A stretch of DNA of 12,144 bases, taken from positions 1 through 12,144 of the forward strand of contig CATPAM010000550.1 in the NCBI GenBank assembly GCA_955651735.1, read 5' to 3'. Positions 1 through 8,007 of this stretch are shown here, one piece after another. The notes under the pieces were generated by a model. The model saw only the letters and a list, made by a program, of their open reading frames with translations, was not told the origin of the DNA and did no database searches. The DNA comes from Candidatus Acidiferrales bacterium (GTDB taxonomy: Bacteria > Acidobacteriota > Terriglobia > Acidiferrales > UBA7541). The stretch's first letter is position 1. Every line of letters starts with the position of its first letter. The position numbers were made by a program, and so were the translations under genes.

Positions 1-483
1 CAGTCCGAAGTGGACAGGGTCCACATCGTTTCGCCGGGCGAGTTCATCAATCGCCGCGCGCACTTCATCCGCTTCGTGATAACCAAACGAGGTGATCCCG
101 CCGTTCGCGCCGTGCGCGGCAAAATCAAACACGAACACGTTGTACTGGTGATCCTGCAGCGCGGAAACCAGGGTCAGCAATTCGCCGCGGCTCGAGCCGT
201 AGCCGTGGCACAGCACGATCGTGGGCGCTCCCACCAGCCCCGGGAAAAACCACCCGTCGCGCTGCCCCGACCCCAGGACCGAAAATTTCATGGCGTCCGG
301 GCGCCCCGGAAAGCTGTCCATGTTGATCTCGCTGCTGGAGCGTTGCGGCTTGACGATGCGGTACACCAAAAATCCCGCAATCGCCGAAGTAGCCACCACG
401 GCGAAAAACAGCAATGCCAAAATGGCCATCAATATCTTTGTGTACCAACGCGACGGAAACCGGAATTCGTCAAGAATAGACAT
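1..483 (-). CDS. Membrane-anchored alpha/beta hydrolase, 3' end cut by window edge
   Basis: An open frame runs from an ATG at 483 down to base 1 (161 codons) without a stop, so the gene continues outside the window. Residues 16-41 form one hydrophobic N-terminal helix, probably a membrane anchor. From about residue 87 the sequence reads as an alpha/beta-hydrolase core: a beta strand (PTIVLCHGYGSSRG, 87-100) carrying the HG oxyanion motif, then a helix and the strand YNVFVFDFAAHGANGG. The nucleophile elbow (GxSxG) is expected immediately after the last visible residues (VHFGL), just outside the window. Family knowledge predicts a serine hydrolase (esterase, lipase or peptidase type); the substrate cannot be told. 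No strong ribosome site precedes the start. The gene is divergent from the acetyltransferase at 694. The fold call is firm, the exact activity is not. Confidence 0.85.
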   Translation of the reverse strand, partial: MSILDEFRFPSRWYTKILMAILALLFFAVVATSAIAGFLVYRIVKPQRSSSEINMDSFPGRPDAMKFSVLGSGQRDGWFFPGLVGAPTIVLCHGYGSSRGELLTLVSALQDHQYNVFVFDFAAHGANGGITSFGYHEADEVRAAIDELARRNDVDPVHFGL

Positions 484-693
484 TCGTAACCGCGCCACTG
501 GCCTGGCGCATAGCTCGTTTTTAATCCTTTTCCGAAATATTCGTCATCGTAGCACGCGGTCTCCGCCGGCCATTTCGTAACTGCTCGGCCTGTGTCGCAT
601 GCAGTAGCAGCCGCGCATTCCCGGGCGGTTCCGGGTTTCGCGCGCGGCTTGCCGAATCAGCTATCATAAAGCTGCGCGCTCCGCCGCCCTTCG
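484..693. other. Divergent intergenic region between hydrolase and acetyltransferase
   Basis: About 210 bp separate the two divergent starts. A TATCAT element at 662-667 could serve as a -10 box for the acetyltransferase, with the start codon 26 bp downstream, but no convincing -35 box is seen at the usual spacing. No gene was found here. Confidence 0.4.
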
Positions 694-1626
694 ATGAATA
701 TCCTCGACCTTCGCCAAACCAGCGTCCGCCAGCTTGAGCCGCTGCTCGAGGAAGAAGCACGCCACTGGCACGACGAGCTGCACTGGGACTATCGCGGCGC
801 GCTGGATCTCATCAAACGCTTTCTGGAAGCACACGCGCTCTGCGGCTGTGTGGCGTTTGAAAACGGCTCCGCCGCCGGCTACTCCTTTTACGTTCTGGAG
901 GAACAAAAGGGACTCATCGGCGGACTCTACGTCTCCCCACGCTTTCCGCAAGCGGACATCGGCCGCCGCCTGCTGGAAGAAATGCTTTCTTCCATGCGCG
1001 CGCTTCCGCAACTCTCGCGCATCGAGGCGCAGCTCATGCCCTTCGGCGGCCCGGTCGACAATCCGTTGCGCGAGCAGGGCTTCAAGCTCTACACGCGCCA
1101 GTTTATGCTCCTCGATTTACAAAAGAACGACGAGCCGCGCGCCGGCGCCTCCGCGGGCATGCGCCTCGACCGCTGGAACGATCGCTTCTTCGAGCCTTGC
1201 GCGAAGCTGATTTACTTGTCGTACGCCAATCACGTCGACGGCGAGATCAACGATCAATACCGCAGCCGTGCCGGGGCTCTGCGCTTCCTCAAGAACATTA
1301 TTCTTCTCCCGGGTTGCGGCCAATTCGTGCCCGGCGCCTCGTTCGTCTTGCGCCAGCCTGGCAGCGACGACCTCATCGGCGCTGTGCTCACCAGCGAAGT
1401 CTCTCCCGGAGTGGGGCACACCACACAAATTTGTGTCCTCCCCGGCTATCAAGGGCACGGCCTAGGGCGCATGCTGATGCAAACTTCGGCGGAGACGCTC
1501 CGCGCTTTAAAATTCCGCGAATTGACGCTGACCGTGACTTCGCAAAACCGCTCCGCCGTCCAACTCTACGAAAATCTACACTTTACCACCATCCGGAGCT
1601 TCACCGCCGGCGTCTGGCCCCGTTGA
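694..1626 (+). CDS. Tandem-domain GNAT family N-acetyltransferase
   Basis: This 310-residue protein has two GNAT-like halves. The C-terminal half (about 155-310) is clear: strand TTQICVLPGYQGHGLGRML (243-261) contains the acetyl-CoA pyrophosphate-binding Q/RxxGxG/A loop (YQGHGLG, 252-258), followed by LTLTVTSQNRSAVQLYENLHF, the usual end of the fold. The N-terminal half (about 1-140) has the weaker counterpart GLIGGLYVSPRFPQADIGRRLLEEM (74-97), whose loop is changed and may not bind cofactor. Such proteins transfer an acetyl group from acetyl-CoA to an amine; the substrate is not predictable here. The protein has no signal peptide and should be cytoplasmic. ATG 694 is the only good start, without a clear Shine-Dalgarno. 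Hairpin-forming sequence follows the stop. Confidence 0.88.
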   Translation: MNILDLRQTSVRQLEPLLEEEARHWHDELHWDYRGALDLIKRFLEAHALCGCVAFENGSAAGYSFYVLEEQKGLIGGLYVSPRFPQADIGRRLLEEMLSSMRALPQLSRIEAQLMPFGGPVDNPLREQGFKLYTRQFMLLDLQKNDEPRAGASAGMRLDRWNDRFFEPCAKLIYLSYANHVDGEINDQYRSRAGALRFLKNIILLPGCGQFVPGASFVLRQPGSDDLIGAVLTSEVSPGVGHTTQICVLPGYQGHGLGRMLMQTSAETLRALKFRELTLTVTSQNRSAVQLYENLHFTTIRSFTAGVWPR

Positions 1627-1635
1627 TGGTGCACT

Positions 1636-1668
1636 GGTGGGGGCGCGGCCCGCCTGTGGCAGACAGGC
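1636..1668. repeat. Hairpin element after the acetyltransferase
   Basis: Ten bases after the stop, arms GCCTGT (1652-1657) and ACAGGC (1663-1668) make a perfect 6-bp stem over a 5-nt loop. A competing GC-rich hairpin (GGGC-GCG-GCCC) lies just upstream. It resembles a short dispersed acidobacterial repeat more than a classic terminator, since no T-run follows. It could still stop or slow transcription into the transporter unit. Confidence 0.4.
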
Positions 1669-1700
1669 ACGGCTACGCTCCAGGTCCGCAACATAGTCCG

Positions 1701-1730
1701 TTGGATAAAAGCCCGATTTTGTCCTAGCAT
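1701..1730 (+). promoter_or_regulatory. Candidate sigma-70-type promoter for the transporter/kinase unit
   Basis: TTGGAT (1701-1706) and TAGCAT (1725-1730) are separated by 18 bp, close to the TTGACA/TATAAT pattern. The predicted RNA start near 1737 gives a leader of about 20 nt before the small gene at 1758, which has its own ribosome site. No other promoter-like pair was seen before the transporter. Confidence 0.5.
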
Positions 1731-1757
1731 AGCGGCGCTCTATCCAAGAAAGGCCGC

Positions 1758-1877
1758 ATGCCCAACGAAATCGCTGCACGGCAAAGCACGCTCGCCAGCA
1801 TTCTCACCGACATCCATTTCTGGGTGCCCGTCGCGGTCCTGATCGGCGGACTCTTTTTGCTGACCTTCCTGCGCTGA
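1758..1877 (+). CDS. 39-residue single-helix membrane protein, leader of the transporter unit
   Basis: ATG 1758 to TGA 1875-1877 encodes 39 residues: a polar N-terminus (MPNEIAARQSTLASILTDIH) and then one hydrophobic helix (FWVPVAVLIGGLFLLTFLR). It is preceded by the purine-rich site AAGAAAGG (1746-1753), four bases before the ATG, and by a plausible promoter. The stop is only 6 bp from the transporter ATG at 1884, and the transporter has no ribosome site of its own, so its translation probably depends on this small gene. The two frames are identical, separated only by the TGA and two codons. I do not recognise the family. It may be a small transporter partner or simply a translational leader. 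Base use matches the neighbours. Confidence 0.65.
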   Translation: MPNEIAARQSTLASILTDIHFWVPVAVLIGGLFLLTFLR

Positions 1878-1883
1878 CCCTCT

Positions 1884-3188
1884 ATGCACTCCACGTTGAC
1901 GCCCATTCTCGATTCGCCAGCGCAGCAAGCCTCCCGCGCGCAGAAGCTCCAACTCCTCGGCGTTCTCTCCGGCTTCACCGCGGGCGCGTGGCTCGGCGCG
2001 GCGGAAGCGCCTACCAAGCTCGTCACCATCGGCCTCTCTCCGATAGTGATTTCGCTCATCATGGTCGTCGGCGTTTTTCTTGCGCGCTGGAGCGTCCCCG
2101 CCCTCATCCTCGGCACTTCCTCCGTCCGCGCCGACATCCGCCGCGCGCCTCACCTGATCATCTGGGCTTTGCTGGCCGGCTGTCTATGGGCCGTCGCCAA
2201 CACTATGACCATCTTCGCCATCCGCGACATTGGCCTCAGCATCGCTTTCCCCCTCTGGAATGCCAACAGCCTGCTCGGCATTCTCTGGGGCTTTCTCTTC
2301 TTCAACGAATTGCGCCAGGCAGGCTGGCGCCGCTGGCTCGGCGTCCTTGGCGGCGCGCTGGTGATGTGCGTGGGCGCCGCGCTGCTGGCTATCGCTTCGT
2401 CAACGCAGTCCACCGCCGCGCATTCCTTCCGCGGAGTCTGGGCCGCGCTCGGCGCCGGCGTCCTGTGGGGCACGATGTACATCCCCTACCGCAAAGCCTA
2501 TCTCACCGGCATGAATCCTCTTTCCTTCGTCACATTTTTCACTTTTGGGGAGCTTGGCATGATGTCCGTGCTCGCCGTCAGCTATCTCGGCGTCGCGCCG
2601 CTGTTTCGCGAACTGCAAAGCGCGCGCGACGTTCTCTTCTGGCTCATGCTCGGGGGCTTCATCTGGGTCCTCGGCGATCTCTTCCAGCAGTACGCCGCAA
2701 AATATATCGGCATCAGCCGCGGCATTCCCCTTTCCAACACCAACCAGCTCTGGGGCTTGCTCTGGGGTACGCTCGTGTTCGGTGAGCTGCACGGTCGCGG
2801 AGATTCCACCTACGCGCAAGTCATCGGCGGCTCTTTGTTGATGATGTCCGGCGTAGCCGCCATCGCGTTTTCTTCCGCCACCAGCTCCGAGCAAACCCGC
2901 TGGAAGCAAGCCGCGGATCGCGAGAGTCAACGCTACAACATCGAAAGGGAGTTCGTGGAGGCCCGCATGGACGGACGTCAGTCCTCCGGCGAAGTAAAGC
3001 CTTCACGCACTGCACTCGACTGGCTGTTAGTAGCTGCCGCCACCGCAATCTTCGCCTATTTCGGCTTGACCGCCCGTCTCCCCCAAATCCAGCTCAACTG
3101 GCCGCCCGCTCTACTCCTGAGCGCCGCTACCCTGACTCTTCTTCTCATTTGTGGCGCAACTCTCCACCGCACCACCCGCTTCCACTAA
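1884..3188 (+). CDS. DMT-superfamily sugar transporter, GRP/RhaT/TMEM144-like
   Basis: A 434-residue integral membrane protein with about ten helices between residues 22 and 331, a polar cytosolic-type linker (332-378) and two more helices (about 379-395 and 408-426). The two halves are an internal repeat: IGLSIAFPLWNANSLLGILWG (from 116) matches IGISRGIPLSNTNQLWGLLWG (from 275), and each ends in an FxEL element (FNEL, FGEL). This duplicated pattern is typical of drug/metabolite-superfamily glucose/ribose porters and rhamnose symporters, which import sugars with an ion gradient. The extra C-terminal linker and helix pair go beyond the usual ten-helix plan. The downstream sugar-kinase-type gene supports a role in carbohydrate uptake. 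Translation is probably coupled to the 39-residue gene just upstream. The sugar is unknown. Confidence 0.8.
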   Translation: MHSTLTPILDSPAQQASRAQKLQLLGVLSGFTAGAWLGAAEAPTKLVTIGLSPIVISLIMVVGVFLARWSVPALILGTSSVRADIRRAPHLIIWALLAGCLWAVANTMTIFAIRDIGLSIAFPLWNANSLLGILWGFLFFNELRQAGWRRWLGVLGGALVMCVGAALLAIASSTQSTAAHSFRGVWAALGAGVLWGTMYIPYRKAYLTGMNPLSFVTFFTFGELGMMSVLAVSYLGVAPLFRELQSARDVLFWLMLGGFIWVLGDLFQQYAAKYIGISRGIPLSNTNQLWGLLWGTLVFGELHGRGDSTYAQVIGGSLLMMSGVAAIAFSSATSSEQTRWKQAADRESQRYNIEREFVEARMDGRQSSGEVKPSRTALDWLLVAAATAIFAYFGLTARLPQIQLNWPPALLLSAATLTLLLICGATLHRTTRFH

Positions 3189-3190
3189 CC

Positions 3191-3218
3191 TGTGGCGCAG
3201 CCATTTTTGGCTGTGTGC
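3191..3218. repeat. Hairpin repeat, copy 1, between transporter and kinase genes
   Basis: Three bases after the transporter stop, arms GCGCAGCCA (3195-3203) and TGGCTGTGT (3208-3216) fold over a TTTT loop; two of the nine pairs are G-U in RNA. The core GTGGCxCAGCCATTT reappears at 4203, with 22 of 24 positions identical between the copies. It sits in the 77-bp gap before the kinase and may reduce or tune downstream expression. Confidence 0.7.
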
Positions 3219-3265
3219 ATTTCTCTTTGCATCGCGCTCCAACTCCTTTACATTTGGCCCCGCCA

Positions 3266-4234
3266 ATGTCCATCATCTCCAAAGTTGACGTCGTCGGTGT
3301 CGGCCTCAACGCTACCGACACGCTCATTCCCGTGCACCACTACCCCGCCGCCGGCTCCAAAGTCGAATTCCGCTCCGCCAACGATCTTTACGGCGTCCAG
3401 GTCGCCACCGCCATGGTCGCCTGCCAATCCTGGGGACTGCGCACCCGCTACGTCGGCAAAGTCGGCGACGACCTCGCAGCCACCCTGCATCGTTCCGAAT
3501 TCGCCCGCCTCGGCGTAGAAACGCACCTTCTTACCGCCCCCGGATGCCCCAGCCAGCAAGCTTTCATCCTCGTCGACGACGCCGGCGAGCGCACGGTGCT
3601 CTGGAAGCGCGACGACCGTCTTGCTCTCCAGCCCAGCGACGTTGAACGCGACTGGATCCTCGAAGCCCGCGCCCTTCACCTCGACGGCCACGACACCGCC
3701 GCCGCGACCCTCGCCGCCACTTGGGCACGCGCCGCGGGCATTCCCGTCGTCGCTGATCTCGACGAACTCTACCCCGGCGTCGACGCCCTTCTCCCGCTGA
3801 TCGATTACCTCATCACCAGCCGCGACATTCCCGGCCGCATCTCCGGCGAATCCGATATGCGCAAATCGCTCGTCGCCGTGCGCAGCCGCTACGGTGCGCG
3901 CCTCACTGCCGCTACGCTCGGCCACGAAGGCGTCCTCGCCTATGACGGCGCCCAATTCCACTACGCTCCGGCGTTTCGCGTCGACACAATCGACACCACC
4001 GGCGCCGGCGACATCTTCCACGCTGGTTTTATTTATGGGTTGCTGCAAGATTGGCCGCTGCCGCGCCAACTCGAGTTCGCTTGCGCCGCCGCCGCCCTCA
4101 ACTGCACCGGAATCGGCGCCCGCGGCCACATCGCCCCCATCGCCGAAATCGAAAACCTAATCGCGTCCGGCCAGCGCCACCCCTCCGCATTTCAGATCCA
4201 AGGTGGCACAGCCATTTCTGGCTGTGCGTCTTAG
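3266..4234 (+). CDS. PfkB/ribokinase-family carbohydrate kinase
   Basis: A 322-residue protein with the PfkB fold. The signature DTTGAGDIFHAGF begins at residue 243 and holds the catalytic base Asp249 and the GAGD anion hole. An N-terminal beta strand (VDVVGVGLNATDTLIPV) and the KVGDD region (65-69) also fit. The first PfkB signature is altered: LYGVQVATAMVA (41-52) replaces the common GGxxxNxA pattern, so the substrate may be unusual. The enzyme should use ATP to phosphorylate a sugar or nucleoside, probably one brought in by the transporter encoded upstream. The frame is open back to an ATG at 3149, but that start overlaps the transporter gene and would add 39 unrelated residues encoded partly by a repeat. 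ATG 3266 begins directly at the first strand. The last ten codons come from the second hairpin repeat. Confidence 0.85.
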   Translation: MSIISKVDVVGVGLNATDTLIPVHHYPAAGSKVEFRSANDLYGVQVATAMVACQSWGLRTRYVGKVGDDLAATLHRSEFARLGVETHLLTAPGCPSQQAFILVDDAGERTVLWKRDDRLALQPSDVERDWILEARALHLDGHDTAAATLAATWARAAGIPVVADLDELYPGVDALLPLIDYLITSRDIPGRISGESDMRKSLVAVRSRYGARLTAATLGHEGVLAYDGAQFHYAPAFRVDTIDTTGAGDIFHAGFIYGLLQDWPLPRQLEFACAAAALNCTGIGARGHIAPIAEIENLIASGQRHPSAFQIQGGTAISGCAS

Positions 4235-4240
4235 CCTTTT
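4203..4240. terminator. Hairpin repeat, copy 2, probable terminator between convergent genes
   Basis: Arms GCACAGCCA (4206-4214) and TGGCTGTGC (4219-4227) form a perfect 9-bp stem with a TTTC loop; a T-rich stretch (CCTTTTTG) follows from about 4235. The element overlaps the kinase stop (4232-4234) and lies just before the end of the permease gene (4250) on the other strand. It fits a bidirectional terminator, although the T-run is offset from the stem. Confidence 0.6.
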
Positions 4241-4249
4241 TGCGGCGAA

Positions 4250-6823
4250 TCACTCATATCGCAGCGCCTTCATCGGATCCACACGGCTCGCCCGCAGCGC
4301 AGGCACATATCCCGCCGCGCACGCCACCATCGCCAGCAGCCCCGTCGCAAGTCCCAGCGTCCACGGATCGTGCGCCTCCAATCCGTAAAGCTGGCTCTTC
4401 ACCACCCGCGTCAGTACCAGCGCCGCGGGCACGCCCACACCCACGCCAACCGCAATCAGCGTCAACACTTCGCGCATCACCATGCCTATAACCTTTCCCT
4501 GCTCCGCGCCCAGCGCCATGCGAATCCCAATCTCCCGCGTGCGCTGCGCCACGCTGTACGACATCACGCCGTACAACCCAACAATCGCCAGCACCGTGGC
4601 CACAAATCCAAACACGGTCGACAAGCTCGCGATCATCCGCTCTGTCGACAGCGAATTGCTGATCTGCTCACCCATCGTGCGCATCGCGTAAATCGGCAGA
4701 TTCGCATCCATTTCCCGCACCTTTGCGCGAATTGACGCGATCAACTGGTTCGGTTCCCCTATCGCTCGCAGGTAAACGGTCATATCACTGACGAAATGGC
4801 TTCCCATATACGGTATAAATGCCTGCTCGGGGATTTCGTCGCGCAGGTTCGTGTACTTGATGTTCTTCACGACTCCAATGATTTCCATTTCAGTCGGGGT
4901 TCCCGGATCGCTGCCGAAGCCGAGGTGCATCCCAATGGGGTTCCGGCCCGCAAAATATTTCTGCGCGAACTTTTCGTTGATGATCACCGCTGTGGGACTC
5001 CAACGCTCATCCTCGGTGTCACCCAAACGGGCCTCTCTTTTGACTTCGCGATTGTCTGTCAAGCGAAAGTCTCGTCCCGCCATAATCGGCACGCCCATCG
5101 TAGCGAAGTAACCGGGTCCAATCTGATTCATAAAGGGCTGCGCGCGATCTTCTGGTTTTGCCGCTGTGTACCCCTCCACGGTCATCGAGCTATCCCATTC
5201 GTTATTTTCCATAATACGGATCTGCGCCAGTCCCACCGACTGCACTCCCGGTATTGAGCCGAGGCTGTCGGTGAGCTGCTGATAAAATGTTTTCAAGCGC
5301 TCCCCTTTATAGCCGTTAAGTGAAGGATCGATATTGAATCCGACCAAGCGCTCAGGTGAAAAACCCGGACCTAGGTTGCTCAGGTTTTTCAGGCTCCGCA
5401 AGAACAGTCCCGCGCCAATCAGCAACAGAAGGGAGAGCGCCACTTGCGTAACGACCAGCGCGTTGCGCAGCCGCGCGTGCCCTCCGCCCAGCACCGCTCC
5501 CGCCTGATCTTTTAACGTTTTCCCCACGTCTGGCCGCGTAGCCTGCAACGCGGGCGCCAAGCCAAATATCACTCCGGTAATAACGGTCACCGCCAGCGTA
5601 AACAACAAAATCCGAAAATCTGGGCTGGTGGAGATATTCAAATCGCCAGAGTCCGACGGGAGATAAATCGCCATCAGCGCCTTGTCCGCCCAAAACGCCA
5701 GCGCCAATCCCAAAATCCCGCCCAGGGTAGAAAGCGACAACGTCTCGATCAACAGTTGACACACGATACGTCCACGCGTCGCCCCCATCGCCAGCCGCAC
5801 CGCGATCTCTTTTTGCCGACCGGTAGCGCGGGCGAGCAGCAAATTGGCGATGTTCGCGCACGCAATCAGCAGCACCATCCCCGTCGTAGCCATCAAGACC
5901 CATAGTGGCGTCGACAGCTCGCGCCGCAAGTCGGCGCGCCCTTGTGATCCCGGCAGCATATCGATCCAGCATTTCAAAAATTGCTCCCGGTCATACGCCG
6001 ATGCATTGCGGAACGCCGCCTCGCGCACCTCCGATTCCAGCATCGAATGCATGAAAGGCTGTAGCGCCGCCTTGGCGCGCCCTTGCGTCACGCCGGGCTT
6101 CAGCCTGCCGAACGCGTTTACCCAGCGGCTCCGCCGATCGGTCAGCATGTTGCGGCTGACCCCCACGATGAACTCGTGCTGCATCATCATTGGAACAAAC
6201 AATTTGGTCTGGTATCCCAACTCCACGCCATCAAATCCAGGCTGCGCCACTCCGATGATCGTCATCTCGTAGTTGTTGAGCAGGACGTGTTTCCCGACGA
6301 TCTGCGCATCACCCGCGAATCGCTGCTTCCAATAGGTATGGCTCAGCATTACGACAGGGTGCCCGTCGGGCACACGATCATCGTCCGGCGTAATAGACCG
6401 CCCCAAGGCAGTGCCTACCCCCAGGACGCCGAAGTAGGTCCCCGAGACGAGTTCGGCTGGAACGCGCTCGGCCTTTCCGTCGAAGGTGAGCGCCACGTGA
6501 TCCGGAAATCGGGCCAACATTCCGGAAAAGACTTCGTTGTGGTCCTGAAAATCCCGATACATCGGGTAGGAAATCGCATTGCCACCCCAATTGTTCCCGT
6601 AATGGTGCCCGCGCATGGTCAGCAACACCAATTGCTGCGGATTCTTCACCGGCAGCTGCCGCAGCAGCACCTGGTCGAGCAACGTAAAAATCGCCGTGTT
6701 CGCGCCAATCCCCAGCGCCAAAGTCAGCGCCGCCACCGCCGCAAACCCCCGGCTACGCCGCAAAGTCCGCAGCGCATACCCAAAATCCCGTCCCACCATT
6801 TCCACCCACCCGCGCATCTTCAT
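4250..6823 (-). CDS. ADOP-type duplicated orphan ABC permease (MacB/FtsX-like)
   Basis: An 857-residue protein in the order: N-terminal helix (RSRGFAAVAALTLALGIGAN, 23-42), MacB-type periplasmic domain (about 45-290), first FtsX block (about 305-385, with ARATGRQKEIAVRLAMGATR), further helices (about 405-425 and 455-475), a second periplasmic domain, and a second FtsX block (about 733-850, with AQRTREIGIRMALGAEQGK), ending in ASRVDPMKALRYE. This duplicated layout and ending are typical of acidobacterial duplicated orphan permeases. As the name says, no ATPase gene is adjacent. Members are thought to act with a separate LolD/MacB-like ATPase in export or envelope work; the cargo is unknown. 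A ribosome site GGAGGAG (6828-6834 on the plus strand) sits 4 bases before the ATG at 6823. The N-terminal regulatory region and PadR regulator gene seen with some relatives are absent. Confidence 0.92.
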   Translation of the reverse strand: MKMRGWVEMVGRDFGYALRTLRRSRGFAAVAALTLALGIGANTAIFTLLDQVLLRQLPVKNPQQLVLLTMRGHHYGNNWGGNAISYPMYRDFQDHNEVFSGMLARFPDHVALTFDGKAERVPAELVSGTYFGVLGVGTALGRSITPDDDRVPDGHPVVMLSHTYWKQRFAGDAQIVGKHVLLNNYEMTIIGVAQPGFDGVELGYQTKLFVPMMMQHEFIVGVSRNMLTDRRSRWVNAFGRLKPGVTQGRAKAALQPFMHSMLESEVREAAFRNASAYDREQFLKCWIDMLPGSQGRADLRRELSTPLWVLMATTGMVLLIACANIANLLLARATGRQKEIAVRLAMGATRGRIVCQLLIETLSLSTLGGILGLALAFWADKALMAIYLPSDSGDLNISTSPDFRILLFTLAVTVITGVIFGLAPALQATRPDVGKTLKDQAGAVLGGGHARLRNALVVTQVALSLLLLIGAGLFLRSLKNLSNLGPGFSPERLVGFNIDPSLNGYKGERLKTFYQQLTDSLGSIPGVQSVGLAQIRIMENNEWDSSMTVEGYTAAKPEDRAQPFMNQIGPGYFATMGVPIMAGRDFRLTDNREVKREARLGDTEDERWSPTAVIINEKFAQKYFAGRNPIGMHLGFGSDPGTPTEMEIIGVVKNIKYTNLRDEIPEQAFIPYMGSHFVSDMTVYLRAIGEPNQLIASIRAKVREMDANLPIYAMRTMGEQISNSLSTERMIASLSTVFGFVATVLAIVGLYGVMSYSVAQRTREIGIRMALGAEQGKVIGMVMREVLTLIAVGVGVGVPAALVLTRVVKSQLYGLEAHDPWTLGLATGLLAMVACAAGYVPALRASRVDPMKALRYE

Positions 6824-6931
6824 CCCACTCCTCCAGCCTCGAGCTTCCCGCCTCTGCTGTACCTATACGCAATGACGAGAGAACGGTTCCATCGGTCTTG
6901 TCGCCCTCTCCGGAAAAGGGTTATTAGACGT

Positions 6932-6961
6932 TTGACACGCAGAAGGCACTGCCGCTAGAGT
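6932..6961 (+). promoter_or_regulatory. Candidate sigma-70-type promoter for the GH1-like gene
   Basis: A perfect TTGACA (6932-6937) is followed after 18 bp by TAGAGT (6956-6961). The predicted RNA start near 6968 leaves a leader of about 30 nt containing the ribosome site GGAGGG (6985-6990), seven bases before ATG 6998. This is the best promoter-like sequence in the window, and it drives a damaged gene. Confidence 0.6.
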
Positions 6962-6997
6962 CCCGCCTGCACCGCCTTCAGCCCGGAGGGCCAGTCC

Positions 6998-8005
6998 ATG
7001 GCAGACACAAAAATCACTTCGCATCGTCGAGACTTTCTCAAGCAAAGCGCGCAGTTCGCAGTGTGGCTCGCGGCGAGCGGCAGCGTCCCCGGGATTGCCC
7101 CAGCGAACGGACCGCAAGCGCGGAGCGCAGGCGAATTCCCCAAAGGCTTTTTGTGGGGCGCCGCAACCGCCGCCCACCAGGTCGAGGGCAACAACATCAA
7201 TAGCGACCTCTGGCTGATCGAGCAAAGCGGAGCTGCAGCACTATCGCCGTATGCTCGAAGCCTGCCACCGCCGCGAGCCTTCCGGAGATGCCTGCGACCA
7301 CTACCACTCGAGCAACTGGCCGCTGGCAAAAACGCAATACGCCGCCAGCTCAACGCGCCGCGTTTCAGCAGTTTTCTGTTTGGCGATGCCGAGAAGAGCC
7401 GTCAGAACATGCTCTCCGCGCACGAGAAAGGAAAAGCAGCCATCAAGTCGGTTCGCGGCAACCTTCCCGTCGGCTTCACCTTGGCGATGGAGGACGATCA
7501 GCCTGCCGCCGCGGACAGCCACGTCGAGCAAAAGCGCGCCGAGGTCTATGGTCCCTGGTTGAAGCTCGCCAAAAAAGACGACTATATGGGAGTCCAGACC
7601 TACACGCGGTCGCTTGTCGGGGCGAAAAATCTTCCTCCGCCTGCGGGCGCCGAACTCACTCAGATGGGCTATGAGTTTTATCCGGAGTCGCTCGAGCACA
7701 CCATCCGCTACGCAAGCAAGGAAACCGGCGTTCCCGTCATCGTCACGGAAAACGGGGTAGCCACCGAGGACGACCGCAGACGCATCGAGTACATTCAGCG
7801 CGCGCTGCTAGGCGTAAAGCGATGCCTGGCCGACGGCATCGACGTCCGCGGATATATTCAATGGTCACTGCTCGACAATTTCGAATGGACCTTTGGCTAT
7901 ATGCCAAAATTTGGATTAATCGCCGTCGATCACGAAACCCAGAAGCGCACGCCCAAACCTAGCGCCGCCTTCCTCGGCAACATCGCAGGAAACAACTCCA
8001 TCTGA
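6998..8005 (+). pseudogene. Tat-exported GH1 beta-glucosidase-like gene with deleted and scrambled middle
   Basis: The 335-residue frame starts with a twin-arginine signal (RRDFLK at 10-15, hydrophobic stretch 18-35). GH1 features follow: FLWGAATAAHQVEGN (51-65), then from about residue 118 RFSSFLFGD, the nucleophile motif VTENG (Glu251, 249-253) and WSLLDNFEW (289-297). Between residues about 78 and 115 the reading frame is non-homologous. In the next frame the DNA there still encodes ELQHYRRMLEACHRR (7230-7274) followed by EPSGDACDHYH (7275-7307), the reverse of their normal GH1 order. The NEP acid/base motif and well over 100 residues are missing compared with normal GH1 enzymes of about 440-480 residues. 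Retaining glycosidase activity is therefore unlikely. The frame stays open, so a protein may still be made and exported. Promoter and ribosome site are intact. Confidence 0.8.
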
Positions 8006-8007
8006 CC

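Noticed and set aside
10..489. A 159-codon plus-strand frame over the hydrolase gene
   Set aside because: It is antisense to a convincing alpha/beta-hydrolase, and its product is Arg/His/Pro-rich without a recognisable domain.
1652..1668. Treating the hairpin after the acetyltransferase as a definite rho-independent terminator
   Set aside because: The stem is only six pairs and no T-run follows, so it is reported only as a hairpin element.
3149..3265. Upstream in-frame ATG extending the kinase by 39 residues
   Set aside because: It overlaps the transporter gene, reads through the hairpin repeat, and adds residues with no PfkB similarity; ATG 3266 sits directly at the fold's first strand.
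3248..4129. A 293-codon antisense open frame across the kinase gene
   Set aside because: It mirrors the kinase codons, is rich in Ala/Gly/Val/Asp without any domain, and is a usual side effect of GC-rich coding DNA.
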